Counted from the stretch's first letter, positions 1 to 10,135 are shown. The stretch: DNA of 44,029 nt from Acinetobacter sp. (GCA_030152605.1 JASLJB010000101.1:1-44029), one strand, 5' to 3'. Notes: generated from the letters alone by a model not told the origin. Translations and numbers: made by a program.

Positions 1-32
1 AACAGCGAGTGCGTTGCTGTCTTTATACCGCA

Positions 33-743
33 TTAACCTTTGATTGACTCATTTCGATCTAGGGCAAAATCAACCGCTGCTTTTGCATGGATGGTTGTGG
101 TATCAAACAGGGGCACAGAAAATTGAACATCTCCGATGAGCATGCAAATCTCGGTACAGCCGAGGATGATGCCTTGCGCGCCGGCTGCGATTAAACCCTC
201 CACGATCTGGATGTATTTCTGCCGCGATGCCGGGTCAATCACCCCCACGCATAACTCCTCATAAATAATCTGATGCACCGTGTCTCGATCTTGTTGATCG
301 GGAATCAAAACATCAATACCTTGTTGTATAAGTTGATTTTTATAAAATTCGTGCTCCATGGTAAAAGCTGTACCGAGTAATCCGACTTGGTGAATATTGT
401 GATTTAGGATTTCTTGGGCGGTGGCATGCACGATATGAATCAAGGGAATTGAAATCGATGCCGCGATTTGATCGGCGATGATATGCATGGTATTTGTGCA
501 AAGTAATACGCAATCGGCACCTGCTTGTTCGAGTTTGACCGCTTGCTCACTTAAATAGGTACCGGCTTGTTCCCATAAGCCGAGTTGTTGTAATGCCGCG
601 ATCTCTGAAAAATCAATACTCAGCAAAATCACTTTGGCGGAGTGCAGTTTGCCCAGTTGTGTCTGAATCATCTTATTGATGTGCTGATAATATAAGTCTG
701 TCGACTCCCAACTCATACCGCCTAATAAACCAATCGTTTTCAT
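33..743 (-). CDS. Aspartate/glutamate racemase family protein
   Basis: A 236-residue cytoplasmic protein of the PLP-independent Asp/Glu racemase family, which interconverts L- and D-amino acids (typically aspartate) using two cysteines as acid/base pair. Both cysteines are visible: Cys82 in LLCTNTMH and Cys196 in LGCTEIC. The N-terminus KTIGLLGGMSWEST is the usual start of YgeA-like members and the length is normal for the family. The ATG at 741-743 is the natural start. It is transcribed away from vgrG and has no visible partner in the window, so it may belong to an operon to the left. Substrate specificity (aspartate, glutamate or a broader range) cannot be read from the sequence. Confidence 0.9.
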   Translation of the reverse strand: MKTIGLLGGMSWESTDLYYQHINKMIQTQLGKLHSAKVILLSIDFSEIAALQQLGLWEQAGTYLSEQAVKLEQAGADCVLLCTNTMHIIADQIAASISIPLIHIVHATAQEILNHNIHQVGLLGTAFTMEHEFYKNQLIQQGIDVLIPDQQDRDTVHQIIYEELCVGVIDPASRQKYIQIVEGLIAAGAQGIILGCTEICMLIGDVQFSVPLFDTTTIHAKAAVDFALDRNESIKG

Positions 744-1089
744 GGCAGATACCTATTTATTTAATGATTAAAATAAAGTCATTTATTGGTGGTTTTACTA
801 CAGAAAATTTAGAATAAAAATCCGCCATATTCAAGCGATTTGCTGTGCTGAGAGTGAGCTGAGCAGGTGAAGACTTGCCGAGTGGGGTTGAGATTAGATC
901 TGATTTTATATAGATACCAATCCATATTGGGCCTACTGACTTAAATTATTTAAATGTGATTGTAATCACTATTTAAATTTAAAGTGTGAAAAAACTAGGC
1001 GAAAATAAAAATTAGTGTAATATGAATAAAGTTTAAAAAATGCTCAACTTGTCTGAATTGATACTCTAAAATGAATCGGTTTATAAAAA
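744..1089. other. Divergent intergenic region before vgrG
   Basis: 346 bases between the divergent racemase and vgrG genes. It is AT-rich and holds one clear dyad at 955-970, listed separately. No ORF or RNA gene is apparent. Promoters for both flanking genes should lie here, but no confident -35/-10 pair could be picked. Confidence 0.5.
955..970. promoter_or_regulatory. Candidate CRP/Vfr binding site upstream of vgrG
   Basis: The 16-mer TGTGATTGTAATCACT fits the CRP-family pattern TGTGA-N6-TCACA in nine of its ten conserved positions. It contains a perfect dyad, GTGATT and AATCAC around GT. Its centre lies about 127 bases upstream of the vgrG start codon, a plausible distance for an activator if the promoter lies between. 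The match is seen in the sequence; binding by a CRP/Vfr homologue is inference. Confidence 0.45.
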
Positions 1090-4000
1090 ATGCTTAATAA
1101 TATTCAAAGTGCATTAGAAAGCCTAGGTCTTAGTGCGCAAAAACGTGCCATTCACGTTCAGTTTTCCAATACAGCTTTAAATGCGCAATTATTCTTGCAG
1201 CGTATTGATGGGGAACATGCTTTAAACAAGGGTTTAACGGCGGAACTGATCTGCCTATCGACCGATGCAACGATTCCACTCAAACAGTTTATCGGCAGCC
1301 AAGTAGCGGTGGACACGGTGACAGATCGTGGAACACTCGTACGTACTACGGGACTGATCAGCCATGCTGCAGTGGGGGAGTCGGATGGTTCCCTCACACT
1401 CTATAAACTTACACTTGAAGATCCGACTGTGCTCTGGAAATACCGACGTAACAGTCGAGTATTTATGGCCAAATCTGCAATCGACGTGATTGAAAGTATA
1501 TTCAGAGAGTGGCAGCAACGCAGTGCTTTATTTGCCGCTAGCCTCAGTCTAGATTTGAGTGGACTGCAAAAGGACTATGATGTACGTCCTTTTATCATGC
1601 AATCTGCTGAAACAGACTATGACTTTTTAACCCGACTGATGCGTCAGGAGGGGATCAGTTGGTTGGTCGATGAAGCTCAACTGACAGTGAGCAATTCTTC
1701 AGACCCGATTCAGCCACAAAAGCTACGTTTGGTTGATGATAATAGCCAATACCAAGCGCTCGATCGGCGTCATATTGGTTTTCACCGCAGTAGTGCCACG
1801 GAACAGCAAGACAGTATTACTGGATTTATTGGCCAGCGTAGTCTGCAACCGACTGTGGTACATGTACAACGTTGGCAGGCCGATGCACTCGAGCAAGAAG
1901 ACGGTGCTGGTTCAGTCCTGAGTAAGCATAAACATAGTGACAACTATGACAATGCCAGTCTAGGCCTAGAAAATTCATGGCATTTTAGTCCTGCATGGAT
2001 GCAGGACTTAAACGGTGAAGATGGGGCAACGGCATCAGGCAACAGTCAGATCGAAAAGCTCAATCAAAACTTATCCAATTATTATGATGCGCAGGCCAAG
2101 CAATTTGTCGCCAACTCGACGGTACGTGATGCGCATGTCGGCTATTGGTTTGAACTGAATGAACATCCTGAGATCGACCAGCACAGTGGTGCAGACAAAG
2201 AGTTTTTAATTACTTCGAAGTCTTTTTATAACCAAAATAACTTACCTAAAGATCTGCAAGTTCAAGTACAAAACTTACTGGATCAGAGTCAATGGCAGAC
2301 CAAAGCGATCCAAAACAATGAAGAACGCCAAGCCAATTCCTTGAGCCTACAACGACGTAATATCGCCGTTGTTCCAGAGTTTAATCCGCTACAACATCGC
2401 CCTGCTGCATATCCGCAACGGGCCAAAGTGGTGGGTCCCAGTGGTGAAAGCATTCACGTCGATGCTTGGGGCCGAATTAAAGTCAGATTTATGTTCACCC
2501 GACCCGATGATCATGAGCATGATGGTGGTGCGGGCTCAAACGACAATGATACGGACTCGGCTTGGGTGGATGTACTGACACCTTGGGCGGGTGAAGGCTA
2601 TGGCGCGCGCTTCTTGCCACGAATTGGCGAGATCGTGGTGATTGACTTCTTTGATGGCAATATCGACCGGCCTTTTGTGCTTGGACGCCTGCATGAAGGG
2701 CAACGTGCACCGACGCAATTCGATAGCAAAGGTCAACTACCAGACACCAAACGCTTAAGTGGTATTCGCTCCAAAGAGGTGGGCGGTGGTGGTTTTGGTC
2801 AACTGCGTTTTGATGATACGACGGGACAGATCAGTAGCCAGTTGCAGAGTAGTCATGGCGCCACCCAGCTCAATCTTGGCAATCTCAGTCACCCCAAAGA
2901 TAGCGACACCAGTGAAGGGCGCGGTGAAGGCTTTGAACTCAGGACCGATCAGTGGGGGGCGGTGCGTGGCGCGCAGGGCCTATTACTTACGACTTACAAA
3001 CAAGGAATGGCCAAAGGTGACCACCTCGATGCAGAGGATGCTAAAAAACAACTTGAGACCAGTCATAAAAATACCAAAGCCTTGAGTGATGTGGCTAAGA
3101 ATCAGCAAAGTGATGAAATTGAATCTATAGAGCAACTTAAAATTTTGGCTGAAACGATTGAGGTCGAGTTAGCAAATTTTAAATCGGCTTTATTATTACT
3201 GAGTTCGCCTGAAAGTATCGCATTGAGCACGCCTGAGCATATTTATCAGTCTGCAGATGGGGTAATCAATCATTTGGCTGGCGATAATATTCACTTAAGT
3301 AGCCAAAAGAGTTTGATTGCACAAGCTTTGTCTAAGGTAAGCCTGTTTGCTGCACAACTGGGTGTGAGTGTGATCGCAGCTAAGGGTAAAGTTGAAGTGC
3401 AAGCCCAAGATGATGCGCTGGATTTGTTGGCCAAAGCGGGCATTACTATTGCCTCGACAGAAGATAAAATTGAAATTAGCAGTCCGAAAGAGATCGTGAT
3501 TAAAGGCGGTGTATCACAAATTAAACTGGACAATTCAGGTATCTTTCCGCAAACCAATGGAAAATTTGAGGTCAAAGCAGGTCAGCACTCATTTAATCCA
3601 GGCGCGAGTGCTGCAGCACCAAATAAGTTAGCTAAACCTAAACCGATGAAAGGGGCATTAGAACTGCTGCGTAGTTATGGCGGTGAGGACTTCTTTGAAA
3701 AAAATGCATTTAAAGTTATCGATGTACTCGGTAAAGAGATTCAGGGCAAACTCGATGGCAATGGTTTTGCACAAATTACAGGAATTGCACCGGGACCTGC
3801 AGTCGTTGAATTCGAAAAAGATGAAAGAAGTGCCTGGGATCAATCTAGTGATTTTAAACGTGACTATGATTGGGCTGAAGGCGGTATTTTAAAAACCTCG
3901 GCATCGGGAGTAGGCAAAGGTCTATTGGATGCCTTTGGAAAAAATATGATGTCGCAATTAAAGGGCAATTTATTTTCTTTAAATGGCAGCAATCTTAAGG

Positions 4001-4572
4001 ATATGGGCAAAAATGCTTTGAAAAATGCGACAGGTGAAAGCATAGGGCAGCTTAAACAGCAATTCAGTAGCAATCTATTAGGTGCTGTTTCGAATCAACT
4101 TAATATAGATTTATCACCGGATCAGTTAAGCAATCTTGGTCAAAAAGTGCAGCAATCAGCCCATAGCGTACAGGCGATCCAAGAACAAGGTTTAGACTTC
4201 TTCAAAGATCAAGCTTCGGCTATGTTGCAACAAGGGCAAGGGTTTAACCCTCAGCTATCGGCATCGAAGTCAGATGACATTGTCATTGTGGATGACTATT
4301 TTGAGCGCCAAGACATTTATAATAGTCAAAATTTAACCATTACAGAAACCACGCGGAAAGTGCGAGTTCAGGACGTATCTGAGCCACAAAGTGCGTTAAA
4401 AAGTCCGGTTAAAAGTCAGCCCTCTAACGTGAAGATTCCGAAGAGTAAGACGCCGCAGCCCACATCAGTAGTACCTGAAGATGTCACGATTGTTTACGAA
4501 CGATTCGAGCGGCAAGATATTTACAACAGTCAAAACTTAACCATAACTGAAACGACAAAAAAGAATACATAG
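1090..4572 (+). CDS. vgrG: Type VI secretion spike protein VgrG with long C-terminal extension
   Basis: VgrG trimers form the tip of the type VI secretion needle and carry effectors into target cells. The 1160-residue protein shows the gp27-like base (about 25-390), a gp5-like OB-fold segment (about 440-545, with WGRIKVRF and PRIGEIVVIDFFDGNIDRP), the Gly-rich turn GGGGFGQLRFDD near 563, the DUF2345 region and a repetitive beta-helix needle to about 840. A domain near 860-925 (FKVIDVLGKEIQGKLDGNG) resembles a transthyretin-like linker. The last 230 residues are a variable tail ending in two copies of FERQDIYNSQNLTITETT. No separate adaptor (DUF4123 or EagR-like) gene separates it from rhs, so the tail may dock the Rhs effector directly. 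No T6SS sheath or baseplate genes are in the window. Confidence 0.95.
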   Translation: MLNNIQSALESLGLSAQKRAIHVQFSNTALNAQLFLQRIDGEHALNKGLTAELICLSTDATIPLKQFIGSQVAVDTVTDRGTLVRTTGLISHAAVGESDGSLTLYKLTLEDPTVLWKYRRNSRVFMAKSAIDVIESIFREWQQRSALFAASLSLDLSGLQKDYDVRPFIMQSAETDYDFLTRLMRQEGISWLVDEAQLTVSNSSDPIQPQKLRLVDDNSQYQALDRRHIGFHRSSATEQQDSITGFIGQRSLQPTVVHVQRWQADALEQEDGAGSVLSKHKHSDNYDNASLGLENSWHFSPAWMQDLNGEDGATASGNSQIEKLNQNLSNYYDAQAKQFVANSTVRDAHVGYWFELNEHPEIDQHSGADKEFLITSKSFYNQNNLPKDLQVQVQNLLDQSQWQTKAIQNNEERQANSLSLQRRNIAVVPEFNPLQHRPAAYPQRAKVVGPSGESIHVDAWGRIKVRFMFTRPDDHEHDGGAGSNDNDTDSAWVDVLTPWAGEGYGARFLPRIGEIVVIDFFDGNIDRPFVLGRLHEGQRAPTQFDSKGQLPDTKRLSGIRSKEVGGGGFGQLRFDDTTGQISSQLQSSHGATQLNLGNLSHPKDSDTSEGRGEGFELRTDQWGAVRGAQGLLLTTYKQGMAKGDHLDAEDAKKQLETSHKNTKALSDVAKNQQSDEIESIEQLKILAETIEVELANFKSALLLLSSPESIALSTPEHIYQSADGVINHLAGDNIHLSSQKSLIAQALSKVSLFAAQLGVSVIAAKGKVEVQAQDDALDLLAKAGITIASTEDKIEISSPKEIVIKGGVSQIKLDNSGIFPQTNGKFEVKAGQHSFNPGASAAAPNKLAKPKPMKGALELLRSYGGEDFFEKNAFKVIDVLGKEIQGKLDGNGFAQITGIAPGPAVVEFEKDERSAWDQSSDFKRDYDWAEGGILKTSASGVGKGLLDAFGKNMMSQLKGNLFSLNGSNLKDMGKNALKNATGESIGQLKQQFSSNLLGAVSNQLNIDLSPDQLSNLGQKVQQSAHSVQAIQEQGLDFFKDQASAMLQQGQGFNPQLSASKSDDIVIVDDYFERQDIYNSQNLTITETTRKVRVQDVSEPQSALKSPVKSQPSNVKIPKSKTPQPTSVVPEDVTIVYERFERQDIYNSQNLTITETTKKNT
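4294..4566 (+). repeat. Duplicated motif at the VgrG C-terminus
   Basis: Two copies of the peptide FERQDIYNSQNLTITETT, at nucleotides 4301-4354 and 4502-4555 approximately, separated by about 50 Pro/Ser/Lys-rich residues. The second copy ends the protein. The shared stretch is identical at the amino-acid level, but about half of its codons differ synonymously, for example gac/gat, tat/tac and aca/act. The protein sequence is therefore probably held by selection rather than being a recent copy. Confidence 0.8.
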
Positions 4573-4688
4573 ATGAGCCGCATTTAGTCTGACTCGTCTG
4601 AAGTCATCTATTGTGGATTTGAATTTAAACTGTGCTGATCCTTAAGGTTTTAGAGGCAGCATAAGATAAACAAAGGTTTGATATATTC

Positions 4689-7600
4689 ATGAGTAGCGAA
4701 GACCAAAAACAAGATGCACCAGTCGTTGAACTTGCGATATTTAACTTAGAAAGCACGACGCAGTTGACTGATCTGCAGTTGATCGCGCATCAAGTACAAC
4801 GCTATTTACAATCCTGCGGTAATACCAGTCTGCAACAGGTGCAAGCGAATGCGACCGTGCCGATGGTGGCCAATATTTATGCCTTGACCGGTAGTGTCTT
4901 GGACTTAATGCTGTATGCCACGCAACCGATGCAAGGAGATGCAGCGGTTCAACAGGGCGCGATGTTGGCTGCAAATCTGATCGGACTGTTTCTAAGTCCG
5001 CAGAGTGAAGCGCATGCGCGTATTGCTCTCAGACCAATGTTCGGCATCATGGCGGGATGCTTGTATAAAGATGGCGGTAAGATCACCGAAGGCGATCTTA
5101 AACGTTTAGAGTCTCATTTAAATGCGCATATTGCCGGTGATCTCGAACTATTCCTAGGTGAAACTGGGATTAAACTTGGTGGGCTTTTATCTAGCGCTAC
5201 TATGCTAGGCACGACTATCTTAACTGGAATCGCCAGCTCAGGTCTGGGTGGGGCACTCGGAGCCATTGGCGCAGGGGGAGCCTCTGCAGATAAACGTGAT
5301 CCTAATGAAAAATTTAGCAATTGGGCCAGTCCATTAATCGAGTTGGTGGCAGCACCAAGCGCTGCAGATCTTTCAGCCAAGATCGATGTGGATGGGCTGA
5401 GTTATTTACAACAAAAAGCCAAGATTGCATTGGATACTTTAGGCAGTGTGTTATCACAACAAGCCAATGCAGGACAAAAATATACTTTGGCTTGGTTGTT
5501 AAAACAGACTGCTGATGCACTCAAAGATCCTCAATATAAAGGCAATGCCAGTGTACCGATCAACCAAAGTGGTGAATATGAACGGCATACCAAGGGCGAT
5601 ACTTACGAGTTTGTCAGTTTACAAGCCAATGCATTAAATAATCCGCCTTGTCCTGATGGAACAGGTCAGGATATTAGCTATGCGATTGGTACAGAACGCG
5701 TTAATCATATGGACTTTTATCTGCCCAAACTGGGTTTTGCCTTTAACCGCCTGTATAGCTCACAGTTGGGTGAGCTAGATGATAGTGCGATCGGCGCGCG
5801 TTGGATGATGCCCTTTTCAAATCAGTTCATCGCTCAAGACAACGGTTTTATTTTAATTGATGGCAAAGGGCGTAAGCACCGTCTACCGCAGAGTATCCTA
5901 AGCGAATCTTATCAAGTGCCTTTTGAAGGGATTCAAATTAGCCCAGCTGAAGACGACCACATCGTGGTGGACTTTGGTGGGGATTGGTCTTTTTATTTTA
6001 GAAGCTTTGATGCGGGGCAGCATTATCATTTGGTATTGCAGCACAATGCTCAAACGGATGAAAAGGTTGAGTTGAATTATTTGTTGGTACAACAGCGTGC
6101 ATTTTTACAGTCTGTGGACTTTAAATTAAAATCTGCCACACAACGGCTTAAGTTTGCCTATAACCCGCAAGTCCAAATCATCGCGATCTTTGTGGATGAA
6201 GAAGCTGAACCATTGGCACGCTATGACTATGATAGCCAAGGCAATCTGATTCAAGCTTATGATCAACATGGGCATCAGCGCAGTTATGAATATAATCAGG
6301 CGCATCAACTGACACGTTATACCGATCGCACCGGGCGTGGTCAAAACGTGCGTTATGAATCTACAGCTGTGAATGCCAAAGCCATCGAAGAATGGGCTGA
6401 TGATGGCAGTTTCCGCACCCGTTTAAAATGGCATGATCGCATCCGTCAGGTGGCGGTCTATAACGCCGATGATGTGCCGACCTATTATTATTTTGATCAG
6501 GATGGCTTTACTTATCGCACCCGTTTGGCCGATGGTCGAGAGGAATGGTATTCACGCGATCAACAAAAACGCATTACCCGACATATTGATTTCTTTGGCC
6601 TTGAAACCCAGCAGGAATATAACCAAGCGGGGCAGTTGAGTAAAGTTATTCAACCCAATGGTGGGGTGATTCGCTTTGCCTATGATGACAAAGGTCAGTT
6701 GCTCGAAACCAAAGATCCAGAAGGCAATATCTGGAAGCAAGAGTATGATGCCAAGGGGCAGGTGATTAAACAGATTGATCCTTTAAATCGCATCACGCAG
6801 TTTAAATACAATGCGGATGGCCAAGTGGTCGAAGTGAAAGACGCTAAAGGCGGTGTAAAAAAGATTCAATATAACGATCTTGGGCAAATGAGCTGTTTTA
6901 GTGATTGCTCTGGGAAGACGTCCACATGGGAATATGACGTTAATGGTCAATTGATCTCAGAAACCTCGGCAGAGGGGCAAACCGTCCAATATCAATATAG
7001 CAGCGCAGGTCAAGATAAAGGTCAACTCAAGGCGGTGATTTATCCTGATGGTTTAAAAGAAACCTTTGAACGTGATCAAGAAGGGCGTTTACTGAAACAC
7101 TTTGATACCCAAGGCAAGCTGACGCAGTATATTTATAATCCAGTTGGGCTATTACAGCAGCGGATCGATGCCAATCAGCATCAGATCAGTTATCAATGGG
7201 ATCGTGCGGGCCGTCTAAGTAAGTTGCTCAATCAAAATCATGCGGAATATATATTTGACTATAACCAATATGGTCAGTTAATCCGTGAAAAAGCCTTTGA
7301 CGGTGAAGAAAAGCATTTTAAATATTCTGAACTGGGATTGTTGGCAGAGCTACAGCAACCGAATATTAAAACAGGATTTGCGTATTATGCCGATGGACAG
7401 GTGGCCTCTAAGCAGTTTATAGATCTACATACAGGACGCACACAGGCGCAGCAATTTGCCTATAACTTAAATGGTCAGCTGAGTATGGCGGCGAATGAAC
7501 ACAGCCAAAATCAGTATTATTATAACAAGGTCGGTCAGTTGGCCTTTGAGCATCAACATTATAAATTAGCTGACCTAGAGCCGATGACTGCAGTGCTACG

Positions 7601-9716
7601 TTATGAATACGATGAGCTCGGCAATCTCAGTAAAACCATCCGTCCCGATGGACAGGAACAGGCCATACTCAGTTATGGCTCAGGGCATATATATGGCGTG
7701 GCCTTTAATCAACAGGACATGGTGGGCTTTCAACGCGATGACTTACATCGTGAAACCGCACGCTTCCTCGCCAATGGCCTGATTCAATCCAGTGTATATA
7801 ACGACGTGGGGTTACTCTCATCACAGAGAATCTATGCTGAAGATGAGTCCAATCCACAGCAATTCCAAGCACAGCGCAGTTATCTCTACGACAAGAATTA
7901 TTTACTCAGCCAAGTCAAAGATAGTCGTTTAGGTCAGATTGACTATAGTTATGATCCGATTGGACGCTTAGTCAAAACCCAAGCTCAGCATCTCAAAGAA
8001 AGTTTTGCATTTGATCCTGCAGGTAATTTGGTTGATCCGAATAGCGGTGAAAGTCAGATTAAAAACAACCTGATCAAAAACTACCAAGGCGCGCAGTATC
8101 GTTACGATGCTCAAGGCAATGTGATTGAGAAAAACCACGCAGAGCAACGTTTAAAATTAGACTGGGATAATCTAAATCGGCTTGAACGCAGTGAGTTAAA
8201 TGGTCAAAGCACAGAATATGGCTATGACGTTTTTGGACGACGTTTATTTAAAAAGTCAGCTGATAGTGGGCTGACTGTATTTGGTTGGGACGGTGACCTG
8301 ATGATTTGGGAATCTTCCAAAAGCCAAGATGAGATCCAGTCTTATACTAAGCATTATGTTTACGAGCCGAATAGCTTTGTGCCGCTGTTGCAAACTGGCT
8401 ACTCAGGCTTTATCAAACTGATCGAGACCCCGGACTATAGCCAATTTAAAGAGCAGCCCTATTCCATAAAACAAGACCCACTATGGAAAACCGATACTCG
8501 CTACAAACGCGCTGAAATCGAACGTGCGGTATTTTATCACTGTGACCAAGTCGGAACACCGCAAGCCCTCAGTAATGAGGCGGGTGAACTGGTCTGGGAT
8601 GGACGTTTTAATACCTGGGGTGAGGCTTTAGAGATTAAGGCCAGTGACAACTTACTCGAACAAACCAATATCCGATTCCAAGGGCAATATTATGATCAAG
8701 AAACAGGGCTGCATTATAACCGCTACCGATATTATGAACCGCATAGTGCGCGGTATGTCGGCAAAGACCCGATTGGATTAAGTGGTGGATTTAATACGTC
8801 TACTTATGTAAGTGATCCGAATGCGTGGGTGGATCCGATGGGGTTGCAACAGGAAAAAGATGATAATGGACTGTTTTGGCTAAGTTCTACTGCGAATAAA
8901 ATAAATGAAAATAGTATTAAAAAAATGGAAAATATGGGTAAACAGAACCAGAGTACAAAGTCTAATTATGAAAACCTAATGTCTGGAGAGGGAGCGAGTA
9001 TTCCACAAATGAAAGCCGTGACTCCTCCACCTACGGTACCTAGAATAGATTTTGCTCCACCTCGAAATGTTCCGGCTTCCTCTCCCAGTTTGCTTGCAAC
9101 ATTATTGCCTACAAGAGCTGGCAGTTTTTTAAAGAATCAATCTGATCGAGATGTAGCAGCATGGCAAGCAGAAGCAAGAAAAACTACTATTGGAGCAACG
9201 GCTGTAGCAGGATATGGTACTTTTGCTACAGCAGCAGTTGTTGAAGGTGGAATAGTAGCGGCTCCAGTAGTTGGTCGAGCTGGCTCAGTAGTGGGACAGA
9301 AAGTAGCACCATATATCGGTACTGGGGCTAGATTGCCAGGAGCTGGATTATCTGCTCAAACGGTGCGAAAGGCTGCAGTAACGAGTGCAACTTTTGGTGG
9401 AGGTTTAGATGCTGTTTTACAAGGTTTTAGTTGTGGTTGTATCAATGATATTAATTGGATGAGAGTCGGAGGTGTCGCAACAACTAGTGCATTGACTTCA
9501 GGTTGGGGCGCGACAACATCAGCAGCAGGAAATTTTGGTCAAGTTGGATGGGGGAGCATAATTAAAAACTCACCTAATATTGGTAAGTTTGTTAAAAATA
9601 ATGGTTCTGGATTATTAATATGGACTAATGAACAAGTCATAGGACAAACTGGTTCTTTAGCAGTCAAATCAGCGGCTGAGAAAAAATCAGAGAAAGAAAA
9701 TTCTGTAAAAAAATAG
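4689..9716 (+). CDS. Rhs-family T6SS effector with variable C-terminal tip
   Basis: A 1675-residue Rhs protein directly downstream of vgrG. Residues 1-300 form an N-terminal region with a hydrophobic Gly/Ala segment at about 160-195; no PAAR motif was seen. The conserved RHS/YD core begins with the DUF6531-like segment near 318 (PPCPDGTGQDISYAIGTERV). Many YD repeats follow, and the core ends at DPIGL (1360-1364) and WVDPMGL (ending 1386), the position where Rhs proteins self-cleave to free the tip. The 289-residue tip is AT-rich, Gly/Ala-rich and hydrophobic in places (for example AVAGYGTFATAAVVEGGIVAAP) and ends in a Lys/Glu-rich tail. I recognise no nuclease, deaminase or protease motif in it, so a membrane-acting toxin is a guess, supported by the membrane protein encoded next. 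The ribosome site before 4689 is weak. Confidence 0.93.
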   Translation: MSSEDQKQDAPVVELAIFNLESTTQLTDLQLIAHQVQRYLQSCGNTSLQQVQANATVPMVANIYALTGSVLDLMLYATQPMQGDAAVQQGAMLAANLIGLFLSPQSEAHARIALRPMFGIMAGCLYKDGGKITEGDLKRLESHLNAHIAGDLELFLGETGIKLGGLLSSATMLGTTILTGIASSGLGGALGAIGAGGASADKRDPNEKFSNWASPLIELVAAPSAADLSAKIDVDGLSYLQQKAKIALDTLGSVLSQQANAGQKYTLAWLLKQTADALKDPQYKGNASVPINQSGEYERHTKGDTYEFVSLQANALNNPPCPDGTGQDISYAIGTERVNHMDFYLPKLGFAFNRLYSSQLGELDDSAIGARWMMPFSNQFIAQDNGFILIDGKGRKHRLPQSILSESYQVPFEGIQISPAEDDHIVVDFGGDWSFYFRSFDAGQHYHLVLQHNAQTDEKVELNYLLVQQRAFLQSVDFKLKSATQRLKFAYNPQVQIIAIFVDEEAEPLARYDYDSQGNLIQAYDQHGHQRSYEYNQAHQLTRYTDRTGRGQNVRYESTAVNAKAIEEWADDGSFRTRLKWHDRIRQVAVYNADDVPTYYYFDQDGFTYRTRLADGREEWYSRDQQKRITRHIDFFGLETQQEYNQAGQLSKVIQPNGGVIRFAYDDKGQLLETKDPEGNIWKQEYDAKGQVIKQIDPLNRITQFKYNADGQVVEVKDAKGGVKKIQYNDLGQMSCFSDCSGKTSTWEYDVNGQLISETSAEGQTVQYQYSSAGQDKGQLKAVIYPDGLKETFERDQEGRLLKHFDTQGKLTQYIYNPVGLLQQRIDANQHQISYQWDRAGRLSKLLNQNHAEYIFDYNQYGQLIREKAFDGEEKHFKYSELGLLAELQQPNIKTGFAYYADGQVASKQFIDLHTGRTQAQQFAYNLNGQLSMAANEHSQNQYYYNKVGQLAFEHQHYKLADLEPMTAVLRYEYDELGNLSKTIRPDGQEQAILSYGSGHIYGVAFNQQDMVGFQRDDLHRETARFLANGLIQSSVYNDVGLLSSQRIYAEDESNPQQFQAQRSYLYDKNYLLSQVKDSRLGQIDYSYDPIGRLVKTQAQHLKESFAFDPAGNLVDPNSGESQIKNNLIKNYQGAQYRYDAQGNVIEKNHAEQRLKLDWDNLNRLERSELNGQSTEYGYDVFGRRLFKKSADSGLTVFGWDGDLMIWESSKSQDEIQSYTKHYVYEPNSFVPLLQTGYSGFIKLIETPDYSQFKEQPYSIKQDPLWKTDTRYKRAEIERAVFYHCDQVGTPQALSNEAGELVWDGRFNTWGEALEIKASDNLLEQTNIRFQGQYYDQETGLHYNRYRYYEPHSARYVGKDPIGLSGGFNTSTYVSDPNAWVDPMGLQQEKDDNGLFWLSSTANKINENSIKKMENMGKQNQSTKSNYENLMSGEGASIPQMKAVTPPPTVPRIDFAPPRNVPASSPSLLATLLPTRAGSFLKNQSDRDVAAWQAEARKTTIGATAVAGYGTFATAAVVEGGIVAAPVVGRAGSVVGQKVAPYIGTGARLPGAGLSAQTVRKAAVTSATFGGGLDAVLQGFSCGCINDINWMRVGGVATTSALTSGWGATTSAAGNFGQVGWGSIIKNSPNIGKFVKNNGSGLLIWTNEQVIGQTGSLAVKSAAEKKSEKENSVKK

Positions 9717-9726
9717 AGAGAAAAAT

Positions 9727-9987
9727 ATGTTTACTATTCTGGTTGAAATAGTTATGAGTGTATTTATCGCCAATTTCAAAGTAAAAGATCATCCAGTATT
9801 GTCAGCTTTGATTCGTGGTTTATTAGTTGCTATTGTTCTTTTTTTTCTTATAATAATTTCTGATATTCGTCAAGGTGGAGAAAGTTCAATTTATCTTGCA
9901 TTGTTGGTTAGCTTGGTAGCTGGAGTAGTATTAAGTGCTATCGTATTTTTAATTGAATTTATTTTTGATTTTTTCGAGAAAAAATAA
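9727..9987 (+). CDS. Small membrane protein, candidate immunity to the Rhs tip
   Basis: An 86-residue protein starting 10 bases after the rhs stop, with a purine-rich site (agagagaaaa) just upstream. Two long hydrophobic helices are obvious (about 25-48 ALIRGLLVAIVLFFLIIISD and 54-82), and the first 12 residues could form a third. It matches no family I recognise. The position directly behind an rhs toxin tip is where immunity genes lie in polymorphic toxin loci, and an all-membrane immunity protein suits a toxin acting on the inner membrane. A shorter product from the ATG at 9754 is possible. The immunity role is inferred from context only. Confidence 0.7.
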   Translation: MFTILVEIVMSVFIANFKVKDHPVLSALIRGLLVAIVLFFLIIISDIRQGGESSIYLALLVSLVAGVVLSAIVFLIEFIFDFFEKK

Positions 9988-10135
9988 AACACTTGTTTTC
10001 TCAACCATGAATATTATAATTTCTATAGATGATTAATATTTTAAAGATTAAAGTTTGACACTATCTAGTTCATTATTAATGGTCATATATTCTTTACTTT
10101 ATATTGCAAATAATGCATCTTGTGGGTTGAAATAA

